From assembly GCA_051656645.1 (NCBI GenBank), contig JBOGCH010000044.1, forward strand, positions 1 through 64,000: a stretch of DNA of 64,000 nucleotides. The letters run 5' to 3'. The notes below the pieces were generated by a model. It searched no databases and was not told where the DNA came from. It saw only the letters and a program-made list of their open reading frames with translations. The stretch is from JBOGCH01 sp051656645. GTDB lineage: Bacteria; Bacteroidota; Bacteroidia; Bacteroidales; Marinifilaceae. A program made the translations under genes and the position numbers. The stretch's first letter is position 1; every line of letters starts with the position of its first letter. Of this stretch, positions 52,713 through 60,603 are shown one piece after another.

Positions 52713-54113
52713 TTACTTAATATCGCTAACCTTACAAATTTCCATAAACGATGCTCCGCGCACATGCCCAAAGCTACCACCAATTACCAAAATATAATCT
52801 TCTGGTTGGTAACCATTTGCAATAAGCATTTGAGGAACTCCTCGCATAAACTCATCATGGGATTTTGGTTTCTCCGTGTGGTAAGGGAAAATACCAAACG
52901 AAAGAGATAACTCTCTCATTACACGCTCATCATAGCAACGCGCGTAAACCGGAAGAGGTCCGCGGAATGCACTTAAATAACGTGCCGTACGTCCTGACAT
53001 AGTATCCACAACAATGGCCTTAATTGGTAATAATGACGTAGTACGTACCGCAACACGCGCAAGCGCAGCAGTTACTTCGTTATTTATACGCACTAAATTA
53101 CGGTTATAATCCGGCACGGTAGTCGACTCATTTGCTTCGGCAACTTTCTTCATTATACGTACAGCCTCCAGCGGATATTCACCATAAGCAGTTTCTCCAC
53201 TCAACATAATTGCATCCGTACCCATAAATACCGCATTAGCAATATCACTTACCTCTGCACGTGTTGGGCGTGGGTGATCTATCATAGTGTGTAGCATTTG
53301 CGTAGCTACAATTACTGGCTTCTTACTTTCAATACATTTATTTACAATGTAGCGTTGAATACGCGGTATTTTCTCAGCATCAATCTCAATAGCCAAATCA
53401 CCACGAGCCACCATTACACCATATACATGGTCCAAAATCTCTTCAATGTTATCAACACCTTCCTGATTCTCAATTTTTGCAATAATCTTTACCTTGCTGT
53501 TGTGCTCATCTAATATGTTTTGAATGGCAATAACATCCTCTTTATTACGTACAAAAGAGTGAGCAATAAAATCAAGGTCGTTTTTAATAGCAAATTCAAT
53601 AAATGTTCTGTCTTTGTCACTCAATGACTGTAGGTGCATATTTACACCCGGAACATTAATACTCTTTCTATTTTTAATTATACCACCGTTCGATGCTATA
53701 AGTGACAACACGCCACCTTCATTCTCTTCAACAACAAACTCAACATCTCCATCGTCAATAAGGATTTTCGCTCCCGGTGCAATATAATGCGTAAAATCAT
53801 CATATGACACCTGAATCAATTTCCCTTCTATATCTTTTGTTAAATCTCCGGTCATATAAACGCGCTCTCCGCGCTCAACGGCAATAGGCTCTCCAGCTAG
53901 GCGAGTACGTACCTCAGGACCTTTCGTGTCAATTAACATAGCAATTTTATCCGACACGGCACGTACCATATTTACAACTTTCATCGCATCATCCAACGTC
54001 TGATGAGCGGTATTCAAGCGCACAACATCAACTCCCTCCTCATGTAATTGTCTTAAAAACTCCACATCGCATTTTTTATCCGAAATGGTAGCCACAATCT
54101 TCGTTCTTTTCAT
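52713..54113 (-). CDS. pyk: Pyruvate kinase
   Basis: The 466-residue enzyme makes pyruvate and ATP from phosphoenolpyruvate. It has VDVVRLNTAH (about residues 29-38), IDTKGPEVR, KIIAKIENQEGVDNIEEIL with the catalytic Lys, MVARGDLAIEI and VATQMLHTM. The C-terminal allosteric domain is present but short. The common PMSRTKIVCTIGP opening is reduced to MKRTKIVATISD, a Bacteroidetes trait. aroQ lies upstream after 41 bp on the same strand. Confidence 0.96.
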   Translation of the reverse strand: MKRTKIVATISDKKCDVEFLRQLHEEGVDVVRLNTAHQTLDDAMKVVNMVRAVSDKIAMLIDTKGPEVRTRLAGEPIAVERGERVYMTGDLTKDIEGKLIQVSYDDFTHYIAPGAKILIDDGDVEFVVEENEGGVLSLIASNGGIIKNRKSINVPGVNMHLQSLSDKDRTFIEFAIKNDLDFIAHSFVRNKEDVIAIQNILDEHNSKVKIIAKIENQEGVDNIEEILDHVYGVMVARGDLAIEIDAEKIPRIQRYIVNKCIESKKPVIVATQMLHTMIDHPRPTRAEVSDIANAVFMGTDAIMLSGETAYGEYPLEAVRIMKKVAEANESTTVPDYNRNLVRINNEVTAALARVAVRTTSLLPIKAIVVDTMSGRTARYLSAFRGPLPVYARCYDERVMRELSLSFGIFPYHTEKPKSHDEFMRGVPQMLIANGYQPEDYILVIGGSFGHVRGASFMEICKVSDIK

Positions 54114-54154
54114 AAATATGAATCTTTAATATAATTATTTTGCCCAGTCATTCA

Positions 54155-54571
54155 TTACCCTATCAATGCCTTCACGGCTAATTCATAGGATTGGAGTCCA
54201 AATCCCATTATTACTCCCTTACATACGGCTGTTAGGTATGAATGGTGACGAAATTCTTCTCTTTTTGCGGTATTGGAGATATGCACCTCCACAACCGGTG
54301 TTGTTATTGCTGCAATTGCATCCCTCAAAGCTACCGATGTATGCGTGTATCCTCCGGCATTAAGAACCACGCCATCAAAGGTAAAACCAACTTCATGCAG
54401 TTTGTTTATTAATTCGCCCTCAATATTGGACTGGAAATAGTGAAACGTTACTTCCGGATAAATTGTTTGTAATTGCTTTAAACAGTCATCAAAAGTTTCT
54501 TTTCCATATACATCGGGCTCACGTGTCCCCAACAAATTTAAATTAGGACCGTTTAGTAGTAGTATTTCCAT
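54155..54571 (-). CDS. aroQ: Type II 3-dehydroquinate dehydratase
   Basis: The protein is about 138 residues and dehydrates 3-dehydroquinate. It has NGPNLNLLGTREPDVYG (about residues 7-23) with the catalytic Tyr, FQSNIEGELINKLHE, NAGGYTHTSVALRDAI and EVHISNTAKREEFRHHSYL. The ATG at 54571 is chosen because the family always starts here (MEILLLNGPN); the frame upstream adds 19 unrelated residues. It feeds the same pathway as aroC. Confidence 0.97.
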   Translation of the reverse strand: MEILLLNGPNLNLLGTREPDVYGKETFDDCLKQLQTIYPEVTFHYFQSNIEGELINKLHEVGFTFDGVVLNAGGYTHTSVALRDAIAAITTPVVEVHISNTAKREEFRHHSYLTAVCKGVIMGFGLQSYELAVKALIG

Positions 54572-54733
54572 ACAAGAATAGGTTAAGTTTAGAAAGTAAT
54601 GTATTTCATGACGCAACGCATGCAACACGCTACAAAATTAATACTTTTTACACGTATCCGTGTATAAAAGATGTTACAATGTTATTACTTTTACCAACAT
54701 GTAGGGATAACCTAATTATAAACTCACAACAAC

Positions 54734-55663
54734 ATGCAATTAAAAAACACTTGGACAGAGGCAATTAAGGGGTATAGACTGTACCTTAAATTAGAGCAAT
54801 CCTTGTCTGCAAATACCATCGAGGCTTACTTAAGAGACATAAAATCCATGGCAATATTTTGTCAAGAGGAGCATAAATGCAATACTCCCGGCCAAGTGAC
54901 ACTGGATATATTAACACTTTACATCATTTTTATTCAGCAAGAAGGTATCACTGCACGTTCTCAAGCGCGCTTCATATCAGGCATTAAATCCTTTTTTAAA
55001 TATCTGGTTTATGATGAGCAACTGGAAACCAGTCCGGCCCGTTTGCTAGAGGCTCCTAAAATTGGGCGCCATCTGCCCACCGTTCTCTCTGTCGAAGAGA
55101 TAAATAGCCTCATTGCAGTATTCGACGTTACCACATTTGAGGGGCAACGCAATCGCACCATCATTGAGTTACTATATTCATCGGGCGTACGTGTTTCCGA
55201 GCTTACAGGCCTAAAAATTTCCAATATTAATTTCACCATGGATTTCCTTAAGGTGGAAGGAAAAGGAAATAAAGAGCGTTTAATTCCCCTTAGCGCCAAA
55301 GCCAAAGAGGAAATTCAAATCTATATTCGTGAGTTTCGCAATTATCTCGAAATACCTCTTCCATACAAGGATCACTTATTCCTAAATAGGTTTAATGAGT
55401 CCATTAGCCGCATATCCATATTTAATATTATAAAAAAAGCTGCACTCGAAGCCGGCATAACAAAAAACATATCTCCTCACACCTTCCGCCACTCATTTGC
55501 CACGCATTTGGTAAACGGTGGTGCGGATTTACGAGCTGTACAGGACATGCTTGGACATGAGTCAATACTCACCACAGAGATATACACTCATCTGGACGAC
55601 AGTTATTTGCGCGACACTATTATAAATCATCATCCCTACTCCCCCGCATGCAAGAAGGAGTAA
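54734..55663 (+). CDS. xerD: Tyrosine recombinase XerD-type
   Basis: The 309-residue site-specific recombinase has an N-terminal SAM-like DNA-binding domain (about 1-100, LYLKLEQSLSANTIEAYLRD). The catalytic domain has Arg in YSSGVRVSELTGL (about residue 159), Lys in VEGKGNKERL, the HTFRH block, His in LGHESILTTEIYTH and Tyr in the same block. Length fits housekeeping XerD, which resolves chromosome dimers at dif. No mobile element genes flank it. Element D lies 181 bp downstream. Confidence 0.93.
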   Translation: MQLKNTWTEAIKGYRLYLKLEQSLSANTIEAYLRDIKSMAIFCQEEHKCNTPGQVTLDILTLYIIFIQQEGITARSQARFISGIKSFFKYLVYDEQLETSPARLLEAPKIGRHLPTVLSVEEINSLIAVFDVTTFEGQRNRTIIELLYSSGVRVSELTGLKISNINFTMDFLKVEGKGNKERLIPLSAKAKEEIQIYIREFRNYLEIPLPYKDHLFLNRFNESISRISIFNIIKKAALEAGITKNISPHTFRHSFATHLVNGGADLRAVQDMLGHESILTTEIYTHLDDSYLRDTIINHHPYSPACKKE

Positions 55664-55843
55664 CCGGCATATAGTGATTGTCTCCATAAAATGCACTCTT
55701 TTCATCGCGCCAATAAATGCTTGCATCTCACTTGTACCGGTAAATAATCATCCATTGTAAAGTACCTTTGGCATTACAAAACAAATACCCTAATAAGCGG
55801 TCCATTTAAAGCTTATCCCCCAATACTCCCCCTGCACCCTGTT

Positions 55844-55943
55844 AAGGGCTTCGACTAGGTTACGACTAGGTATCGACTAGGTTTCGACTACTATTATCCC
55901 CCCATAGTAGTCGAAACCTAGTCGTAACCTAGTCGAAACCCTT
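55844..55943. repeat. Palindromic array of 11-bp units, element D
   Basis: The 495-bp gap between xerD and the ACR3 gene (55664-56158) holds this element and the operator at 56023-56070. The left half has four units of GG/GC + TTT, TAT, TTA or CTT type + CGACTA (55847-55890) and the tail CTAT. After a 9-nt spacer (55895-55903) three reverse units follow to about 55940. It matches element A in unit, spacer length, arm count and outer AAGGG/CCCTT stem. The right arm lacks the TAT-type unit found in the left arm. Confidence 0.9.
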
Positions 55944-56022
55944 GAGGGGCTATGTACAAACTCTCTTATTATGATTTGGTAAAAACAATACTTACAAAAT
56001 TTGAATAATGCATGTACTATTT

Positions 56023-56070
56023 TTTATATCGTCTATTGTTCGTATATTTGCGAACAATAGACGATATAAA
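56023..56070 (+). promoter_or_regulatory. Perfect 20-bp operator palindrome with a promoter box in its centre, upstream of the ACR3 gene
   Basis: Arms 56023-56042 and 56051-56070 are perfectly complementary. The 8-bp centre (56043-56050) is TATATTTG, an exact TAnnTTTG promoter box. A dimeric repressor bound here would block transcription of the exporter gene, which starts 88 bp downstream. An ArsR-type protein is the natural candidate, but no arsR lies in the window. As RNA only the second half would be transcribed, so a terminator role is unlikely. Confidence 0.7.
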
Positions 56071-56158
56071 TGTATGTCAATATGTATTATCAGGTTTATA
56101 ACAATAAGAAATAGGCAGTAAATACTCTAAATATCATAATTACAAACTAATATCTATC

Positions 56159-57223
56159 ATGGAAAAAAAACAAGGAATAAGTTTTTTTGAGCGATACCTA
56201 ACAGTATGGGTGGCTTTATGTATAATTGTAGGAATATGTATTGGACAATTTTTTCCAAGCATACCCGGCACACTTAGTCGATTTGAATATGCTAACGTAT
56301 CTATACCTGTGGCACTTTTAATTTGGTTAATGATTTATCCAATGATGCTGAAGATTGATTTTCAAAGTATAAAAAACGTAGGAAAACGTCCAAAAGGTAT
56401 TTTAATAACCTGTGTAACTAACTGGCTAATTAAACCTTTCACCATGTTTGGCATAGCTTGGGTATTTTTTCATTTTGTATTTAAATCCCTTATTCCTGCT
56501 TCATTAGCCGATGAATATCTTGCTGGTGCAGTACTTCTTGGAGCGGCTCCTTGTACAGCTATGGTCTTTGTGTGGAGCTACTTAACCAAAGGCGATGCAG
56601 CATATACACTTGTACAGGTAGCCATAAACGATTTAATTATACTTATTGCTTTCGCTCCAATAGTTGCATTTTTATTAGGAATAGGGGGTATTGAAATTCC
56701 ATGGGATACACTACTGTTATCCGTTATCCTATTTGTTGTTATTCCATTAACAGCAGGTATTATTACTCGCATTAGCGTTGTTAAACGTAAGGGGATTGAG
56801 TATTTTAATAATGTTTTTGTGAAGAAGTTTAATAATCTGACTATTGGTGGATTATTGCTTACTTTGATTATTTTATTCTCATTTCAAGGTGAAACGATAC
56901 TGAATAATCCGCTACACATACTATTAATAGCTGTACCACTAATTCTTCAAACCGTACTTATATTCTTTATTGCATACGGGTGGTGTAAAGCAGCTATGCT
57001 ACCACATAATGTTGCTGCACCCGCGGCAATGATTGGAGCCAGTAACTTTTTTGAATTGGCAGTTGCGGTTGCAATATCACTATTCGGCCTACACTCAGGT
57101 GCTGCTTTAGCAACTGTAGTAGGCGTTTTAGTAGAGGTTCCTGTTATGCTAATGCTGGTGCGCATTGCCAACAGGACTTATCAATGGTTTCCTAGTAAGG
57201 AGCGCATTACGCAGGAACAATAA
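56159..57223 (+). CDS. acr3: ACR3-type arsenite efflux transporter
   Basis: The 354-residue membrane protein has ten helices and exports arsenite (and perhaps antimonite). Its signatures are ALLIWLMIYPMMLKIDFQSI, LLGAAPCTAMVFVWSYLTKG with the conserved Cys (about residue 126) and AAMIGASNFFELAVAVAISL. It is alone, without arsR, arsC or arsD beside it. An operator-like palindrome with a central promoter box lies 88 bp upstream. Confidence 0.93.
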   Translation: MEKKQGISFFERYLTVWVALCIIVGICIGQFFPSIPGTLSRFEYANVSIPVALLIWLMIYPMMLKIDFQSIKNVGKRPKGILITCVTNWLIKPFTMFGIAWVFFHFVFKSLIPASLADEYLAGAVLLGAAPCTAMVFVWSYLTKGDAAYTLVQVAINDLIILIAFAPIVAFLLGIGGIEIPWDTLLLSVILFVVIPLTAGIITRISVVKRKGIEYFNNVFVKKFNNLTIGGLLLTLIILFSFQGETILNNPLHILLIAVPLILQTVLIFFIAYGWCKAAMLPHNVAAPAAMIGASNFFELAVAVAISLFGLHSGAALATVVGVLVEVPVMLMLVRIANRTYQWFPSKERITQEQ

Positions 57224-57302
57224 TCCTTTTTTAAATTGCTGTCAGCATATAATTTGTTATACGTTTTACTCTATCTGAATAGAAGGAGATACTATTGAAA
57301 TT

Positions 57303-57343
57303 AAATGAGATGAGCTCGGTGAAATACCGAGCTCATCTCATTT
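57303..57343. terminator. Terminator between the ACR3 and lipoprotein genes
   Basis: An 18-bp perfect stem (57303-57320 and 57326-57343) with a 5-nt loop lies between the convergent genes. Confidence 0.85.
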
Positions 57344-57404
57344 ATAATTAATGGTCCAATATTTAATCTATCACGATAATTACTGACCACTTTTTATTAA
57401 CAAG

Positions 57405-57893
57405 TTAGTCCATGTTAACTATGATTTTAGCAACTCCTCTATCTATATCGTTCCAAATCAGTTTACCATTCAAATAAACCTCTTCCTTTCTGTATGGATA
57501 TATTTCCTTATTATATATTGTATATAATGTATCCACAGGATTGTCCTTGATTCTAAAATAAGTTCTGCTTGTCAATCTATCCTGAAATGGTATATTTAGA
57601 TTCACATGCATTGAGATACCATTTATTCCAAAACATTGATGATTGACTTGATTGGTACCGGGATAGTAGTGAACATGTTCCTCTCCCGTGTGAAGAATTT
57701 CTTCTCCGTCTTGGTAGCTTATCATTTTGATATTTGACAAGTTTAGTTGTTTAGACTCAATTAGGTTATTCCCGTTTTGGTCAATAAACATCAATTCTAT
57801 TGAAGTATCAGGAGGTTTACTATCATCCAGAATTTCTTTATCACATCCCCCGAGAAGGAACATGATAGCAATTAAAAAAATGTACTTTTTCAT
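57405..57893 (-). CDS. Lipoprotein of unknown function
   Basis: The 162-residue protein has a lipoprotein signal with lipobox LLGGC (Cys at about residue 17). A small beta-rich domain follows (IELMFIDQNGNNL, TYFRIKDNPVDTLYTIYNKE, EVYLNGKLIWND). I do not recognise the family. Codon use is more A/T-rich than neighbours. It lies 77 bp after the GH89 gene on the same strand and may be co-transcribed. Confidence 0.7.
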   Translation of the reverse strand: MKKYIFLIAIMFLLGGCDKEILDDSKPPDTSIELMFIDQNGNNLIESKQLNLSNIKMISYQDGEEILHTGEEHVHYYPGTNQVNHQCFGINGISMHVNLNIPFQDRLTSRTYFRIKDNPVDTLYTIYNKEIYPYRKEEVYLNGKLIWNDIDRGVAKIIVNMD

Positions 57894-57970
57894 AATTTTA
57901 AATATTAGTAAGTTTGTATTATATGTAAAATTATGGAAAATAAAGTTTCTAACAAAAAAAATAGCTACTA

Positions 57971-60220
57971 CTAGTTGTATTTAAAATTATTGTTACTATT
58001 CCCTTTGATAGTGGTGGATTGAGACTCTAAGTAGGCCTTATTCATTTCTGAATATTTTTTGAACATTTCCTGTGCCAACTTCACCTCATTACCTTTGGGT
58101 TTGGGATTTATATCCATCTTTGGAGTAGATGCAAACTGAATCTCCCAGTTGGCCAATTGATTGTAAAATTCATTGGCACGGAATGCCTCGCGGCCATGGT
58201 TTAATTTTATACCTTTATCGCAATATGGAGTTCCTGCTTTTAGAGAGGTAGCCATTTTATCAAAGAGTTGTTTCCATCGAGGATGATAATATCTACGAAT
58301 TAAACCAGCCCATTCTCTCCATGAGTAGTCAAATTGTTTGCATTCATACCCCTCGGTAAATCCCCAATAGGTAACCAATTCGGTAGCATCCTTCTCTAGC
58401 TGATTTCTTTCCTCTTGCGTTTTTCCCCAAGAACGGGCGTCAGCAATCCATTTATCAAAATTCCATTCAGTACGCGAGGAGAGCAAACGGTCAACATCCA
58501 ATAGTAATTCCAGAAAACGATTGCTGTGAAGTGTAAAGTTTTCAAGATCACCATCGCGATAGGATTTCGTTGCCGCTTTGTTGATACGCTGCGCTAAATT
58601 GGTCATTATTTGGCGTTGTAGGTCGAGAATATCAAACCTGTAGATTGGCGATTTTTTTAAGTTGGCAGCGTCGGCTAACAACAACTGTTGGGCTTGGTAA
58701 AGTTGTTGTTCATTGTATGGTATTTTGAAACCCGCATTAGGACCAGACTTTTTTACATCTATTGCTGGACGCGCCGCAATAACAGAACTGTATTCTACAC
58801 CATTGGTCCCCTTACAGTATACTGTTTTAAGCAGTATATCCCATGCTTTGGTTGCACTATCACTGCTAGCGCCATAGGCACGGCGAACATAGTTTGCTAG
58901 CCACTCACGCTCATTTATTGGTGCATTGTGCATGGGCATTTCATAGGCCATGGCATAATATACCGGATTCTGCACCACAGATTCCATAAAAAGCCCCGAT
59001 CCTACCGCTTGTGATGTTTGATTTTTGGCTGTTACGTACTGATTGGAAGCCAAGAGAGCTAAATCCCCGTGCATGTTTATACGCCCGCCAAAATTGTGCA
59101 AATTACCACATATAAAATCATACCCCCAAAAGTCATGACGCCCTCCATTTAAACACAGTACAATGAGTTTATCCTTTGGAAATTGTGTAACAATGGGTTG
59201 ACGAATACTCCAAGACTGCATGGCTACAATGGCTGCCGGATCGGATTCGCTAATTACTTGGTATATAACTTGTCCCACTTTTTGTAAATATTGAGTAGAA
59301 GTACTTGGTGGGGCACTCTCATGAAACGGATCTGCAGCATACATTCCATAGTTTCCAAACAACTCCTTTTGATTTTTCATAAAAGCGCGTCCCATGGTTA
59401 TAAATAAGGGATCCAAAGGGTCTAGCTGCGATACACCCTCAAAACCATACCATTCCGGTTGCTGAGCTATTTTAGCATTGGGATATTTTTGTTTCATTAG
59501 TTTTGGAACATTGCCCGTAAAAGCCTGCTGGATGGGTTGCATACCCAGTTCTCTTTGACGTGCATAGATTTGCTGTGCCAGCACCTTATGACTCTCTAGC
59601 CAGCTAAGAGGCAGTCCGCCGCCAATGCTTTCTATATTAGTCATCCATTGCCATGCTTGATGCGCCGGCAACACTAAAAAATCTCTCGCTTCTTTGCAGG
59701 TGAAGCCCATGTCTAAAAGTGTTTGATACCATACAACATCAAGACCAATGGTTTGTAGTGGCGTGTTTATTGCATTCATAGCCATAAAGTCTATTTCACA
59801 CTGCCATCTCTCCCAATCCCACCATGGTGCCGTGTATGATATGGTACAGTAGTTAAAATTAACTCGGTATTTTCCGTTAATACTATGGAATTCCGATTGC
59901 TGCGGCAGTGGCAGTTTCCTTGGTAAATCCAGTTGATTGCCGAACCAAGAAACTTGTGCGTTACAATGGTATTTAAGGTACCAGTTAAACGCCGTTGCTA
60001 CAGATACCGGATTATTGCCTTTTAAATGTACTTTATTACCTTTTGTGGCTATTTGGAACCAATCCTGTCCATTGACTTGTTCTTGCGTTATTTCAATGTC
60101 ATATTGCTTACTATATCCCGGCGTAACTCGTTCAATAAGTTTGTAGGTTGCCTCTACTCCTGTTTGAGCATAAATAGCAAACGGTAGTAAAAGCAGTAAT
60201 AGTACTGATAATTTTTTCAT
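57971..60220 (-). CDS. GH89 alpha-N-acetylglucosaminidase
   Basis: The protein is about 749 residues. A signal peptide (MKKLSVLLLLLLPFAIYA) is followed by an N-terminal NAGLU domain (KVHLKGNNPVSVATAFNWYL). The barrel holds NFNYCTISYTAPWWDWERW, YGMYAADPFHES and LCLNGGRHDFWGYDFICGNL, and the C-terminal helical NAGLU domain follows. It cuts terminal alpha-linked GlcNAc, as on gastric mucin or heparan sulfate. The ATG at 60220 is chosen because it opens the signal peptide; 60247 adds nine residues. No PUL-type SusC/SusD pair is in the window. Confidence 0.93.
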   Translation of the reverse strand: MKKLSVLLLLLLPFAIYAQTGVEATYKLIERVTPGYSKQYDIEITQEQVNGQDWFQIATKGNKVHLKGNNPVSVATAFNWYLKYHCNAQVSWFGNQLDLPRKLPLPQQSEFHSINGKYRVNFNYCTISYTAPWWDWERWQCEIDFMAMNAINTPLQTIGLDVVWYQTLLDMGFTCKEARDFLVLPAHQAWQWMTNIESIGGGLPLSWLESHKVLAQQIYARQRELGMQPIQQAFTGNVPKLMKQKYPNAKIAQQPEWYGFEGVSQLDPLDPLFITMGRAFMKNQKELFGNYGMYAADPFHESAPPSTSTQYLQKVGQVIYQVISESDPAAIVAMQSWSIRQPIVTQFPKDKLIVLCLNGGRHDFWGYDFICGNLHNFGGRINMHGDLALLASNQYVTAKNQTSQAVGSGLFMESVVQNPVYYAMAYEMPMHNAPINEREWLANYVRRAYGASSDSATKAWDILLKTVYCKGTNGVEYSSVIAARPAIDVKKSGPNAGFKIPYNEQQLYQAQQLLLADAANLKKSPIYRFDILDLQRQIMTNLAQRINKAATKSYRDGDLENFTLHSNRFLELLLDVDRLLSSRTEWNFDKWIADARSWGKTQEERNQLEKDATELVTYWGFTEGYECKQFDYSWREWAGLIRRYYHPRWKQLFDKMATSLKAGTPYCDKGIKLNHGREAFRANEFYNQLANWEIQFASTPKMDINPKPKGNEVKLAQEMFKKYSEMNKAYLESQSTTIKGNSNNNFKYN

Positions 60221-60247
60221 AGATAGATAAGATATGTTTGTTTTCAT

Positions 60248-60603
60248 TATAGTAATCGTGTTATGATTTCAATCGATTGCGGTTTCTTCCTCAAGTCAAT
60301 GTTGAAATAGATAAATTCAAAATTTGTTCTCTTTGAAGATTACAAATCTAGATATAAAAGTTCCTATTTTAATTGTTATCCATAAAATATTTACAAAAGA
60401 TATAAAAAAAGTTGTATCTACTCTATTGGTTATGTGTAAGTAATGTAATAACTTACATACACATTCCTCATGGGGATGCAACTAACTTTATTACAAATAA
60501 CCAATAACTATTACCATTCTGTAAGGAATGCGCTGTTTGGCTTAAGTATAAAGGTTTTTTCAGCGCAAACGTTATAGACGGCAAATTTTAAAATTATAAG
60601 CGT
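60248..60603. other. Gene-free stretch upstream of the EF-G paralogue
   Basis: This 356-bp divergent gap has no ORF of note. It holds an imperfect inverted repeat near 60431-60464 (ATGTGTAAGT with ACTTACATACACAT). A second possible stem pairs GCGCTG (60530-60535) with CAGCGC (60560-60565) in the likely leader. Promoters for both flanking genes should lie here; I cannot place them with confidence. Confidence 0.5.

Noticed and set aside
55844..55943. dif site of the nearby XerD
   Set aside because: dif has two unlike 11-bp arms around 6-8 bp and is unique per chromosome; this element has seven units and a copy elsewhere.
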